Translations under genes and position numbers: made by a program
The notes under the pieces: model-generated
What the model was told of the DNA's origin: nothing
The model's input: only the letters and a program-made list of their open reading frames with translations
Database searches by the model: none
Source: an uncultured Thermoguttaceae bacterium
GTDB lineage: Bacteria; Planctomycetota; Planctomycetia; Pirellulales; Thermoguttaceae
Length of the DNA stretch: 64,000 nucleotides
Direction of reading: 5' to 3'
Assembly (NCBI GenBank): GCA_937951625.1
Contig: CALFBP010000014.1
Coordinates: forward strand, 1 to 64,000
Shown here: one piece after another, positions 53,126 to 62,282 of the stretch
Numbering within the stretch: position 1 is the first letter of the stretch
How the letters are laid out: each line of letters begins with the position of its first letter

Positions 53126-53470
53126 TGCGCCCGCTATCCTAGCGATGTCGAATCCGGCGGTCTAGTGCCAACGGCCTGAACGACCCGCACCCAAAAACAG
53201 CCTTCAGCGGCCACGCTCCACCGCGCCGGTGCTTGGCAAAGACCCAAGGGCACAAAGCCGCTAGGGGAGTTCTGCGGGCACAGAGTATGGACCGAATCGT
53301 CCCATTTCAACCCGGCCGCCTTGCTGATTGCTATCCACCCTTCAAACCCTGCCCCCGATCACTCCAGGCAAGGCAGGAAGGGATTCCTGCTGACCCTTGC
53401 GGGGCTTTGGGAAAATCTCTATGATCCACGATTCCCGTCTCTTGGCCTGCGGCGTTTTGGAGCGGCGTTG
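53126..53470. other. Divergent intergenic stretch before the thiolase gene
   Basis: About 345 bases between the minus-strand Gfo/Idh gene and the thiolase gene. Promoters for both should be here. No clear operator, ORF or repeat was recognised. Confidence 0.35.
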
Positions 53471-54685
53471 ATGAGCGATAGCATTTCGATGTTTCCTCGG
53501 GCCTGGATTCCCTACGGTGCCTGGGGAAGCAGTTTCTTTCCCGCCTGGCAAACCTCGGCCCTGGCGGAGGTCAACATCGGCCAGTTCGCCGGCGAGGCGA
53601 TGAACCGCATCCTGGGCCTCCGTAGAGTGCCGAAGAGCGAGCTGGAGTATTTGGTCATCGGTTCCACGATCCCGTGGCATTGGAAGTTCTGGAACGCGCC
53701 GTTGGTGGCGAGCTGCCTTGGCGTGCGGATTCCCGGCTTCCATCTGGAACAGGCCTGCGCCACAGGCCTTCAGGCCGTGATTCACGCGGCGGCGGAGGTA
53801 CAGAGCGGCTCGCACGACGTGGTGGGCGTGCTCACCTTTGACCGCACGAGCGATTCGCCCGTGGGCGTGTTCCCCGAGCGGCGGGCCCATCGCCGCACGA
53901 TGGCCTTGTGCGATGTCTGGGACAACTTCGGCTTCGATCCGGCGGCCGGGCAGGCGATGATCGCCACGGCCGGCAATGCGGCGCGGAAACACGGCCTCGA
54001 TCGCCGCGAGGTCGAGGAGCTGGTGCTCTGCCGCTACCAGCAATACTTCGACGCCAAGGCGTCCGGCTTTTTGGACCGGGTGTTGGTGCCGCTGGACGTG
54101 CTCAACGCCCAAGGGCGTCTGCTGGGCAGGATCGACGCGGACTTGGGAGTGCGACGGATCACCCGCGATGGTCTCCGCGCGATGCGGGAATTGGATACCT
54201 GCGTGACCACGGGCCTCCAGACGCACGCCGCGGACGGCATGGCGGCGCTGTTGGTGACCACTCGGGACAAGGCCCAGCAGCTCAGCCCTCGTCCGGAGAT
54301 TGCCATCCAATGCGTGGCCAAGGCCGAGGCCCGGGCCCATCCGGCCCTCATGCCCGAGGCCCCTACGCTGGCCGTGCAAAAATTGTTGGCCAAGACCGGC
54401 CTCACGTTGGCCGACGTGGCGGTGGTCAAAAGCCACAACCCGTTCGCCGTCAACGACGCGATTTTCGCGAAAGTGATGGGCTACGATTGGAGGAACATGA
54501 ACCGAAGCGGCTGTTCGTTGGTGTGGGGACATCCCCAGGGGCCGACCCTCACTCGCCTGTTGATCGAAGGCCTGGAAGAAGCGGTGGATCGGGGCGGCGG
54601 ATTGATGCTGTTGTTTGGCTGCGCGGCGGGCGACGTGGGCATCGCCGCCCTGTTCCGCGTTTCGGAGGGAGGGCGTTCGCAATGA
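53471..54685 (+). CDS. Thiolase-family protein
   Basis: A 404-residue thiolase-fold protein that would cleave 3-ketoacyl-CoA. The nucleophile cysteine lies in E-Q-A-C-A-T-G near residue 96. The later catalytic motifs appear as S-H-N-P-F-A near 320, W-G-H-P-Q-G-P near 353 and F-G-C-A-A-G-D-V-G near 388. The frame is open upstream, and the ATG at 53471 with GGAG nearby was chosen. The ATGA overlap with the next gene signals co-translation with the dehydrogenase/hydratase, so both form a beta-oxidation-type pair. Confidence 0.82.
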   Translation: MSDSISMFPRAWIPYGAWGSSFFPAWQTSALAEVNIGQFAGEAMNRILGLRRVPKSELEYLVIGSTIPWHWKFWNAPLVASCLGVRIPGFHLEQACATGLQAVIHAAAEVQSGSHDVVGVLTFDRTSDSPVGVFPERRAHRRTMALCDVWDNFGFDPAAGQAMIATAGNAARKHGLDRREVEELVLCRYQQYFDAKASGFLDRVLVPLDVLNAQGRLLGRIDADLGVRRITRDGLRAMRELDTCVTTGLQTHAADGMAALLVTTRDKAQQLSPRPEIAIQCVAKAEARAHPALMPEAPTLAVQKLLAKTGLTLADVAVVKSHNPFAVNDAIFAKVMGYDWRNMNRSGCSLVWGHPQGPTLTRLLIEGLEEAVDRGGGLMLLFGCAAGDVGIAALFRVSEGGRSQ

Positions 54686-56769
54686 CCAAGGCCATCCGCC
54701 AACCCACGCTCGCTACGCTCGGCCTCGGTACGGTGCTCGAGATTTTCCGCAACGGCCGCCTGCCCGTCGATGCCGGCGAGCTGGTCGACCGGGTATTCGG
54801 CCCGCCCACTGATCGGGGTTCCTTGGTGATCTCCGGGGCCAACGGCATCGTTGGGGCGGGGAAGATGATCCAGCTCACGGCCCGATTGGAGCCGTTCGGC
54901 GTCACGTCGATCGGCCTGGCCCGGCCGCGCACGCCCGACGGCATCGCTCGGCATTATCGCGGCCTGGTCGAGGCGGTCGGCCAGCAGCGCGCCGATCGGA
55001 TCATGAGCCGCGTGGTGCGCATGACCTACGATGGCCGCACGCTGCCTGCCGAACTCGCCCGCTGGCGGCCCAAGTTCCTTCTCGAGTCCATTCCCGAGGT
55101 CCTCGAGGTCAAGCGGGCCCATTACCAGCTCTTCCGCGAGGCGTTTCCCGACATCGAAATCCGCTCGGTCACCTCCGGATTCCCCAGCTCAGAACTCGGG
55201 GTGGGCGTGCTCCACCCAGCCTTCCCCCATGAAATCAACAAGGTCTGGGAAGTCGTCGAGCCGAAGACCTCGCCGATCACGCAGCTCCTCTGGGCCTTGG
55301 GGCTCATTCCCATCCCGGTCAGCGACCACTGGTCGTTCGTGCTCGATGTGTTGTTCTGCGGCATTACGCTGGCGGGCGTCCGCTATCATCGCGCCACGAA
55401 CATGCCTTTTTGGAAGATCGACAAGTATGTGCGCAAGCAGGTGGGACCGAATCCGTTTCGGGCGCACGACGTGATCGGGGCCAAGGGCGCGAACTTCCTC
55501 ACCTGGTCTTGCCTGCACCACTTGGCCGCGAAATACGGCCCGTTGTTCCAGCCCACGCCCGAATTGGTCGAACGTCAGGCGAGCGGCCAGAACTGGTACC
55601 CGCCCGACCACTTCCGCCCCCTCGTCGATTGGCCCTTGGACCGCGAGGGCGAAGAAGAGTTCGCCGATTGGATTCAGGGGGCCTTGTTCCAAATGGCCGC
55701 TTTGATCGTGCAGGAGCGGCGGTCCCACCTCGCCCATATCAACGCGATCGGAGAGCTTTGCGCTCAGTTCCGCCGGGGGATTTTGGCGTTGATTCGTCGG
55801 GTCGGCGCCGCGGAGGCGATCCGCCGGGTCCAGCGCTATCACCGCCTCCATCCCGAGGCTGCGCGTGCCGCCTGGCATCCCGAGGCCTTCGACCTGATTG
55901 CCACTCCCGAGTGGCAGCAGCTTTACGTCAATGCCGAGCACGACGGCCAGGTCGGCGTGATTACCATTGGCCGGGAAACCTACAACGGCGACGTGGACGC
56001 CGAATTGAACCGGGCCATCGATTGGCTGAAGGCCGAGGGTGTGAGCCGGGTGATTGTGACGGGCGATTTCCATCTAGCCACGCAGATGATCGGGGCGGAC
56101 ACCAGCGAGTTCTTTCCCGCCCTCGACGACGCGGAGCACGGTCGCCGCCTCGCCGCCGCCTGGTCCGCGACCGCCCGGCGGCTGCACGACGAGTTCCAGG
56201 TCTCTGTCGGGTTCATCCACGGGAAGCGATGCCTGGGGGGATTTCTCGAATTGCTGATCCACTGCCACTACCTGGTCGCGGTCGAGGATGCCCTGCTGGG
56301 AATGCCGGAGGTGACGCTTCCGGTCGTGCCCGGAATGGAAGGCTGCCATTGGCCTTTCCGCAAGACGGCTCCGGAACACTGGTCCAAGTTGGTCCGCCTG
56401 CTGCTAGGCGGCGAGGCGGTTCGGGCCGCGGACGCGGTGGGCTGGCTGGTCGATGGTGCGGCGCCGCTCGACGAGGCCCTGCGCACCGCGTGGCGATTGG
56501 CTTCCAACGCCCCAGGGGACTGGCCTCCGCGACGGTTGACGCCAGGGCTACTCGAGGGCATTCCCAGCGACGTCGGCCTCGGCGTCTCCGACAATCCGGC
56601 CACCGAGGCGGCCCGAAAGGCCATCATGGAGTCGATTGTAGCGGCCTGCGGGGCTCCTTTGGCCGAAGCACTCGACATTCAGGCCCGGCATTCCGGAGCG
56701 TTCTTTGCCACGACCTTCTGCCGCGAAGGAGCCATCGGGACCGAACACCAGCGGACCATGAGCGTGTAG
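54682..56769 (+). CDS. 3-hydroxyacyl-CoA dehydrogenase / enoyl-CoA hydratase fusion
   Basis: A 695-residue bifunctional protein. Residues ~45-400 resemble 3-hydroxyacyl-CoA dehydrogenase, with H-P-A-F-P-H-E-I-N-K-V-W-E-V-V near 175-189. Residues ~415-690 form a crotonase fold with V-I-V-T-G-D-F near 455-461 and G-K-R-C-L-G-G-F-L-E near 515-524. The domain order is opposite to FadB/FadJ and like FadN-type proteins. The NAD site reads S-G-A-N-G-I-V-G-A-G-K-M (51-62), longer than the classical G-x-G-x-x-G. Together with the thiolase it could degrade fatty acids or related acyl-CoAs. Confidence 0.78.
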   Translation: MTKAIRQPTLATLGLGTVLEIFRNGRLPVDAGELVDRVFGPPTDRGSLVISGANGIVGAGKMIQLTARLEPFGVTSIGLARPRTPDGIARHYRGLVEAVGQQRADRIMSRVVRMTYDGRTLPAELARWRPKFLLESIPEVLEVKRAHYQLFREAFPDIEIRSVTSGFPSSELGVGVLHPAFPHEINKVWEVVEPKTSPITQLLWALGLIPIPVSDHWSFVLDVLFCGITLAGVRYHRATNMPFWKIDKYVRKQVGPNPFRAHDVIGAKGANFLTWSCLHHLAAKYGPLFQPTPELVERQASGQNWYPPDHFRPLVDWPLDREGEEEFADWIQGALFQMAALIVQERRSHLAHINAIGELCAQFRRGILALIRRVGAAEAIRRVQRYHRLHPEAARAAWHPEAFDLIATPEWQQLYVNAEHDGQVGVITIGRETYNGDVDAELNRAIDWLKAEGVSRVIVTGDFHLATQMIGADTSEFFPALDDAEHGRRLAAAWSATARRLHDEFQVSVGFIHGKRCLGGFLELLIHCHYLVAVEDALLGMPEVTLPVVPGMEGCHWPFRKTAPEHWSKLVRLLLGGEAVRAADAVGWLVDGAAPLDEALRTAWRLASNAPGDWPPRRLTPGLLEGIPSDVGLGVSDNPATEAARKAIMESIVAACGAPLAEALDIQARHSGAFFATTFCREGAIGTEHQRTMSV

Positions 56770-56893
56770 AGGCGGCGCCACGGCGTCGCCGTTTCGGCTC
56801 GGCAGAAGTCATTCCCGGATCGCCGCGACGCCTTGCCACCGCTCCACTGCGGCGGTTAGACTCAACGGTCTCCAAGCGTGCCAGGAGACTGCG

Positions 56894-57904
56894 ATGGTCA
56901 GTGTTAGCGATTGCCCGTTTTGCGGACAAGCGGCCACGATTCCCGAGGACCTGGAGCCCGCCGCCACAGTCCAATGCCCTCATTGCCAGTACGAGTTCCT
57001 CGGGGACCGGGCGTTGATGTACGCCGTCGAGGCCCCGCCGGAACACGTGGCGGAATTGCCGCCAGCCCTGATCCCCGTGCTGGCCTCCGAGGCGGGCGCA
57101 TCGGCGCAGGCGGCGCCCTCGGACGATGGGCCGGCGGCGGCAGGCCAACACGGCGAGGCTGCCCCGACGCCGACTCAAGCCGACCAGCCTCCGCCGGCGG
57201 CGGGACCAAGCGAGCCTGCGTTGGAGGCCCCCTCCGTAGCTGCGGCGGTAGGCGGCAGTGACGCGGAATCGGCGAAGGAATTGGCGAGGGAATCGGCGGA
57301 GGAATCGGCGGAGGAGCCGCCCGGGGAACTCGCCTCCCGCTTGGATGCATCTCAACCTGAAGGCGTGGAAACCGCGTCGCAGGAAGCTCTCGGAGCACCA
57401 TCCGCGACCGTGGAGTCGGTTGCAGCATCGGGGAGGGAGGACGCAGGCACATCATCCATCGAGATGGCCGCGCCGCCTTCGCCGCCAGCGTCCGATGCAT
57501 CGGAAACGCAGGTCGCGGCTGTGCCTCCAACCGAAGCGTCCGCGGCTGCCATCGTGCCGACCTCGACTTGGTCCTCGCCAATCCAACGCGAGCGTCGCAA
57601 GCCCAATCCTGTGCGAACCGCGATCGGCGTGGTGATCTCGGGCCTGTTGGGCCTGGCGGTTGCCTATGGGGCCTTGCTGGGGTTGTCGAAACTTGGCCTG
57701 ATGGGTCGCGGGCGAACGCCCGCCGCCACGAGGAACCACGTCCCGAGCAAATCCAACGGAAAACACGCCGAGGCAACGATGGTCCCGCCGCCTCAACCCA
57801 CGGAAGACGACGAATGGCCCGGCCTGGATGAAAACCGCTTCGATGTCGATCCCAAGGAAAAGAACAACGCAAAGCCCTCCGGACGAGCAAAAAAGGGACC
57901 GTAA
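56894..57904 (+). CDS. Zinc-ribbon protein with long disordered region and membrane helix
   Basis: A 336-residue protein with an N-terminal C-P-F-C ... C-P-H-C zinc ribbon (about 7-31). A low-complexity region rich in Ala, Glu, Pro and Ser (about 60-240) contains repeats of E-S-A-E-E. One membrane helix (about 247-270) and a charged tail follow. Such architectures are common in planctomycetes and of unknown role. It lies upstream of the ABC genes on the same strand but 185 bases away. Confidence 0.65.
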   Translation: MVSVSDCPFCGQAATIPEDLEPAATVQCPHCQYEFLGDRALMYAVEAPPEHVAELPPALIPVLASEAGASAQAAPSDDGPAAAGQHGEAAPTPTQADQPPPAAGPSEPALEAPSVAAAVGGSDAESAKELARESAEESAEEPPGELASRLDASQPEGVETASQEALGAPSATVESVAASGREDAGTSSIEMAAPPSPPASDASETQVAAVPPTEASAAAIVPTSTWSSPIQRERRKPNPVRTAIGVVISGLLGLAVAYGALLGLSKLGLMGRGRTPAATRNHVPSKSNGKHAEATMVPPPQPTEDDEWPGLDENRFDVDPKEKNNAKPSGRAKKGP

Positions 57905-58089
57905 ATCGAGGGCCCGCCTCACAGCCAGCCGGCTCTCGTTCCGCGGAAGATGGAGGGCAGTCGCGCACGCCTTGCGGGCCGCCGAGCGAACCTCGCAGAA
58001 CTCGCGGCGGGCGGTGCCCCGGCTAGCGGATACGCGATCGTCCGACCAGCAATAGACGCTCGAGCCAAGTCGCGTTGAACTCAGGCCTC

Positions 58090-58947
58090 ATGACCACCGC
58101 ACACCCACCCGTTTCATCCGCCGATGCGTCCCCCGCCGCTGGCGGCACCACGGTCCCGATGCACTGCGACCGACTGTTCTTGGCCGGCCTGGCGACGCTT
58201 TTAGGGACCTACGTCCTTTTGATCGCCGCCTTGCTCGTGGCGTTGGGGTCGTTCACCTCGCCTGTGTATCTGGTCCGCGCATTGTCCAGTCCGGAAATCC
58301 AGTATGCGTTCCGGCTGAGTTTGATTTCCTGTACGCTTTCGACGCTCCTTTCGCTGTGGATCGCGGTCCCGGCTGGCTATTTGCTGTCGCGGTTTGGTTT
58401 TCGCGGGAAGAACTTGGTGGACACGTTGCTCGACGTACCCATCGTGCTGCCGCCCTTGGTGCTCGGCTTGGCCTTGCTGATCCTTTTCCAGACGCCGCCG
58501 GGCCGGGCCATCGAGCGTGTGGTGCCCGTGACCTTCGCTGTGCCAAGCGTGGTTTTAGCTCAGTTTTCCGTGGCCTGTGCGTTTGCGGTGCGGACCATGC
58601 GGGTGACGTTCGACCAGATCAGCCCGCGCTCGGAAGAGGTGGCCATGACCTTGGGCTGTAGCCGGGCCCAGGCGTTCTGGATGATCGCCTTTCCCGAGGC
58701 CCGGCGGGGAATGCTGACCGCAGCGACCTTGGCCTGGGCCCGCTCGCTGGGCGAGTTCGGGCCGATCCTGGTGTTTTCCGGGGCCACGCGGATGCGGACC
58801 GAAGTCCTCCCGACCACGGTCTTCTTGGAACTGAGCATCGGAAACATCGAGGCCGCGGCGGCTGTCTCCCTGGTCATGGTGGTCGCGGCGATGGTCGTAC
58901 TGCTTTTGGCCCGCGCGTTCGGGCTGCGGGGAACAGGACTGATCTAG
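58090..58947 (+). CDS. ABC permease of molybdate/tungstate/sulfate type
   Basis: A membrane subunit of 285 residues with about six helices and the EAA-type loop E-E-V-A-M-T-L-G-C-S-R-A-Q-A-F-W-M-I near 185-202, followed by A-W-A-R-S-L-G-E-F-G-P near 218-228, a segment typical of ModB/CysT/TupB permeases. The ATG at 58090 was chosen over an upstream TTG. The ATPase gene follows after 26 bases. No periplasmic binding protein is encoded nearby, so the substrate is open. Confidence 0.85.
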   Translation: MTTAHPPVSSADASPAAGGTTVPMHCDRLFLAGLATLLGTYVLLIAALLVALGSFTSPVYLVRALSSPEIQYAFRLSLISCTLSTLLSLWIAVPAGYLLSRFGFRGKNLVDTLLDVPIVLPPLVLGLALLILFQTPPGRAIERVVPVTFAVPSVVLAQFSVACAFAVRTMRVTFDQISPRSEEVAMTLGCSRAQAFWMIAFPEARRGMLTAATLAWARSLGEFGPILVFSGATRMRTEVLPTTVFLELSIGNIEAAAAVSLVMVVAAMVVLLLARAFGLRGTGLI

Positions 58948-58973
58948 TTCGGCCCTGTGCCTGGGAGCCTGCC

Positions 58974-59615
58974 ATGATTTCCCTCTCGCACGTCAGCATC
59001 CGTCAGGGCGCCTTCCGGCTGGAGGACATCTCGCTGGAAATGGGAGAGGGTGAGTACGGGGTGTTGATGGGCAAGACGGGATCGGGCAAGACCACGATTT
59101 TGGAGGCGATCTGCGGCCTGCGGCCCGTGGCCTCGGGCTCGATCCGTCTTCTCGGTCGCGATGTAACCTCGCTGCGGCCCGCCGCTCGCGGCATCGGCTA
59201 TGTCCCCCAAGACGGCAGCCTCTTCTCGCAGCTTAGCGTGCGCCAACACCTGGCCTTTGCCCTGGTCGTGCGGCGGTGGCCCCGGCCGGAGGTGGAACGC
59301 CGGGTGGCGGAGCTGGCCGAAATGTTGGGAATCGAGTATCTTCTGGATCGAAAGCCCAAGGGGCTTAGCGGGGGCGAAATCCAGCGGGTAGCGTTGGGGC
59401 GAGCCTTGGCCATGCGACCCGGCGTGCTCTTGCTGGATGAGCCTCTCAGCGCGTTGGACGAAGACACCCGCGGCGAGATGCACGAGCTGCTCCTCGCCGT
59501 GCGGCGGCAAACTCGCGTCACCGCCTTGCACGTGACCCACAATCGCTCGGACGCCGAACGCCTGGCCGACCGGCTGTTCGAACTCCGCGACGGCGTCCTC
59601 CGCGAGGTCACGTGA
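58974..59615 (+). CDS. ABC transporter ATP-binding protein (ModC/WtpC type, short form)
   Basis: The ATPase partner of the permease, 213 residues. Walker A is G-K-T-G-S-G-K-T near 33-40, the signature is L-S-G-G-E-I-Q-R-V-A-L-G-R-A-L and Walker B is V-L-L-L-D-E-P-L-S-A-L-D. The C-terminal regulatory TOBE/MOP domain of ModC is absent. The gene is 26 bases after the permease, so an operon is likely. Confidence 0.88.
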   Translation: MISLSHVSIRQGAFRLEDISLEMGEGEYGVLMGKTGSGKTTILEAICGLRPVASGSIRLLGRDVTSLRPAARGIGYVPQDGSLFSQLSVRQHLAFALVVRRWPRPEVERRVAELAEMLGIEYLLDRKPKGLSGGEIQRVALGRALAMRPGVLLLDEPLSALDEDTRGEMHELLLAVRRQTRVTALHVTHNRSDAERLADRLFELRDGVLREVT

Positions 59616-59676
59616 ATTGCGTCATGAACACCGTTTCGCCGCGCGACGATTTCAACATCGACATGGAGGAAATCTC

Positions 59677-61497
59677 ATGATGCGAGTCCTGTTTTGTTTG
59701 GCCACCGCGTTCCTGCTTGCCTCGAGTCCCATGGCTGTTTCGCCCGTCGGTGCAGCCGATCGTATGACTGCCCTCGATCCCCGCGAGGTCCAAGTGGGCG
59801 GGGAGATCGGGCGGCGGATCGACATCACCATCCGCAACAATCTCCTCAAGCTCGACGTGGACAAGGACTTTTTGAAGCCGTTTGTGAACAAAAGCGCGAA
59901 GGAGGGATTTATCGGGCTGGGAATGCTGTTGGACGCGACGGTCCGCCTGGCAGCCTACTGCCGCGACCCGGAAGTCCTCGCCCTGAAAAAACGTCTCGTC
60001 GGCCAGGCAATCCAGGCCCAGGAACCCGACGGGTATCTCGGCATGTTGGCCCCGGCAAGCCGGATGTGGGAGCTTTGGGACATCCACGAGATGGGCTACT
60101 TGATCTATGGGTTGACGAGCGATTACCGCTTCTTCGGGGAGACCGCGTCGTTGGCTGCGGCCCGAAAGCTGGCCGACTACATCCTCGCCCACTGGTCCGA
60201 CAAACCGGATTGGCAACCCCAACCCATCAATGTCCACATGGCCGTCACCGGCTTGGAGCGGGCCCTGTTGACCCTCAGCGATGCCTCTGGGGAGCCGAAA
60301 TACCGTGAGTTTTGTATTCGGGAGCGAAAGTTGCCGGAGTGGGACCTGGGAATCGTGGTCGGGCGATGGGGCACGGTCGAGGGACACGCCTATGCCTACA
60401 TGGCCCACAGTCTCGCCCAACTTCGCCTTTATCGCATGGACCCCAACGACCGACTCCTGGTTACTACCCGACGCGCCATGGACTTCCTCACCCGACACAA
60501 CGGCCTGGTCGTGACGGGCACGTGCGGAGATCACGAGTGCTGGCACGATAGCCAGGCCGGCACAACCAATCTGGGCGAGACCTGCACCGTGGCCTACCTG
60601 ATCCGGTTGCTCGATGACCTGTTGCGTTTGGAAGGCAATCCCTTCTATGGCGACATGATGGAACGGGCGATCTACAACGCCCTGTTCGCCGCCCAATCGC
60701 CCGACGGACGCCGGATCCGTTACTACACCCCCTTCGACGGCCCACGCAAGTACTTCGATGGCGACACCTACTGTTGCCCGAACAATTACCGCCGCATCGT
60801 CTCCGAGCTGCCAACCTTGATCTATTATCGCGCCGAGGGCGGACTGGCGGTGAATCTTTACACGGCCTCTTCGGCCAAAGTAAAGCTCGATCAAGGAATC
60901 GATTTAGCCGTGCGTCAGGAAACCGAGTATCCCAGCGATGGGCGTGTGACGCTCCGCCTCGATCCCTCGCGACCAGCGTCATTCCCTGTGCTTCTTCGCA
61001 TCCCGCGATGGTCTGCTGGCGTGAAAGTCGCGGTCAACGGAGAACCACTGGGCGAGGCGATTCAGAGCGGCCGGTTCCTTGCCATCCGACGGGAATGGAG
61101 ATCGGGCGACCGCGTGGAGATCGACATGCCCATGCCCTGGCGTTTGGTGCGGGGACGCGAGGCCCAGTCCGGCCGCGTGGCGATCCTCCGCGGCCCCCTG
61201 GTCTTCTGCCTCAATCGTGCCCGGCACCAGGAGCTGGCAAACCTCGACCTCCGTCTCTTGACGCTGGTGCCCAGCTCGCTTGAGCCGCCCGTTCGGGACG
61301 ACTCCGTCCGCCCCAACGGCTTGGCTTGCAAGGTCCGAGCCTGGGGGCCAGGCGCGTGGTATCCTCACGCCAAACCGAGCTTGCAGCTCGTGCTGACCGA
61401 GTATCCCGATCCCTCGGGCGAGCTGGTCTATTTCCATGTCCCCAACCCGCGCGACGAGGCGTTTGTTGCCGACGAACTGATCGAGAACGCCAAGTGA
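59677..61497 (+). CDS. Glycoside hydrolase family 127-like (beta-L-arabinofuranosidase type)
   Basis: An exported glycosidase of 606 residues with a signal peptide (about 1-27) and an (alpha/alpha)6 barrel. Residues of the GH127 active site are in place: Glu in C-G-D-H-E-C-W (E287), the Zn ligands in G-E-T-C-T (E301, C303) and the C-C pair in Y-C-C-P-N-N (C366, C367). A beta-sandwich domain follows with G-P-L-V-F-C. GGAGG precedes the ATG at 59677. It probably releases L-arabinose or related sugars from plant polysaccharides. Confidence 0.85.
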   Translation: MMRVLFCLATAFLLASSPMAVSPVGAADRMTALDPREVQVGGEIGRRIDITIRNNLLKLDVDKDFLKPFVNKSAKEGFIGLGMLLDATVRLAAYCRDPEVLALKKRLVGQAIQAQEPDGYLGMLAPASRMWELWDIHEMGYLIYGLTSDYRFFGETASLAAARKLADYILAHWSDKPDWQPQPINVHMAVTGLERALLTLSDASGEPKYREFCIRERKLPEWDLGIVVGRWGTVEGHAYAYMAHSLAQLRLYRMDPNDRLLVTTRRAMDFLTRHNGLVVTGTCGDHECWHDSQAGTTNLGETCTVAYLIRLLDDLLRLEGNPFYGDMMERAIYNALFAAQSPDGRRIRYYTPFDGPRKYFDGDTYCCPNNYRRIVSELPTLIYYRAEGGLAVNLYTASSAKVKLDQGIDLAVRQETEYPSDGRVTLRLDPSRPASFPVLLRIPRWSAGVKVAVNGEPLGEAIQSGRFLAIRREWRSGDRVEIDMPMPWRLVRGREAQSGRVAILRGPLVFCLNRARHQELANLDLRLLTLVPSSLEPPVRDDSVRPNGLACKVRAWGPGAWYPHAKPSLQLVLTEYPDPSGELVYFHVPNPRDEAFVADELIENAK

Positions 61498-61537
61498 AAA
61501 GGTTTCATCGTAACGGCTGACCCAGGCGGAGTCTCGA

Positions 61538-61990
61538 TCACTCGTCGCTCAGCCCTTCGAGGCGGATAGCACCTGCGGCCAGGGCATCGAGAAAGTCATG
61601 ATTGCTCTCCAACAAGCCAGCCAAGCCAGTCATTTCGTCGGGCGTGAGCCAGTGAATGGATTCCACCTCGTTGGGGTTGGGCATCAGCGGGGGCGTAGGC
61701 TCCAGGTCGCATTGCCACCACGCCAGGGCCACACCCCACGGCGTGACGCTTTGCCAAACACGCCGCACCGGGCGGATCGCCGCCCCGAGTTCTTCGCGAA
61801 GCTCACGCACCAACGCCATCGGCTCCGATTCGCCCGACTCGATCGCCCCGCCAGGGAAACAATAGGTCCGAGGCGCCTCGACGTAACGCGACCGCCGAAT
61901 AACCAGCATCCGACCTTGTCGCACAACAACCGCTACCGCGCCGCGCCGGATTTGCGGCTCGCAGTTTTCACAACAATTTGATTTTGGCAT
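61538..61990 (-). CDS. Nudix hydrolase
   Basis: A pyrophosphohydrolase of 150 residues. The Nudix box G48-x5-E54-x7-R62-E63-x-x-E66-E67-x-G69 is complete. A short C-C-E-N-C motif at residues 6-10 resembles a partial zinc-binding site. The natural substrate (a nucleoside diphosphate derivative) is unknown. Confidence 0.88.
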   Translation of the reverse strand: MPKSNCCENCEPQIRRGAVAVVVRQGRMLVIRRSRYVEAPRTYCFPGGAIESGESEPMALVRELREELGAAIRPVRRVWQSVTPWGVALAWWQCDLEPTPPLMPNPNEVESIHWLTPDEMTGLAGLLESNHDFLDALAAGAIRLEGLSDE

Positions 61991-62114
61991 CGTTGGACAG
62001 ATTGCACGAGCTTATGGTTCGGGGCTGGGCTTGCTCGGCCCTAATCTGCCCCCTTCCTAGTGTGGATTGAATACACGCACGTTTTCGGGTGATTCCTAGC
62101 GCATCCTAACTTTA

Positions 62115-62136
62115 TGGTGGGGAATCAAGTCCACCA
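62115..62136. repeat. Inverted repeat upstream of ftsH
   Basis: TGGTGG and CCACCA arms around ten bases, about 150 bases upstream of the ftsH start. It may be an operator or a 5' UTR stem. Other pairings with the adjoining GTGTGGT are possible. Confidence 0.3.
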
Positions 62137-62282
62137 CGTTGTGTGGTCGCGCGTCGAAAAAGTTCTGCGAATATCGTACAATTGGCTAGTCTCGAGGTAG
62201 AGTACGTGTCGATTGCTCGCGCAACAGGTTTCGTTCACGGCGTTCGCCACGTGCGGCAGAATTCGTTAGGGAATAAGTGTCA

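Noticed and set aside
55410-57017. Alternate-frame ORF inside the dehydrogenase-hydratase gene
   Set aside because: Arg/Pro/Gly-biased translation typical of a wrong frame in GC-rich DNA.
57255-57325. Short tandem repeats of GAATCGGCGGAG type
   Set aside because: They encode a Glu/Ser/Ala repeat within the disordered part of a protein and are not a separate DNA element or CRISPR.
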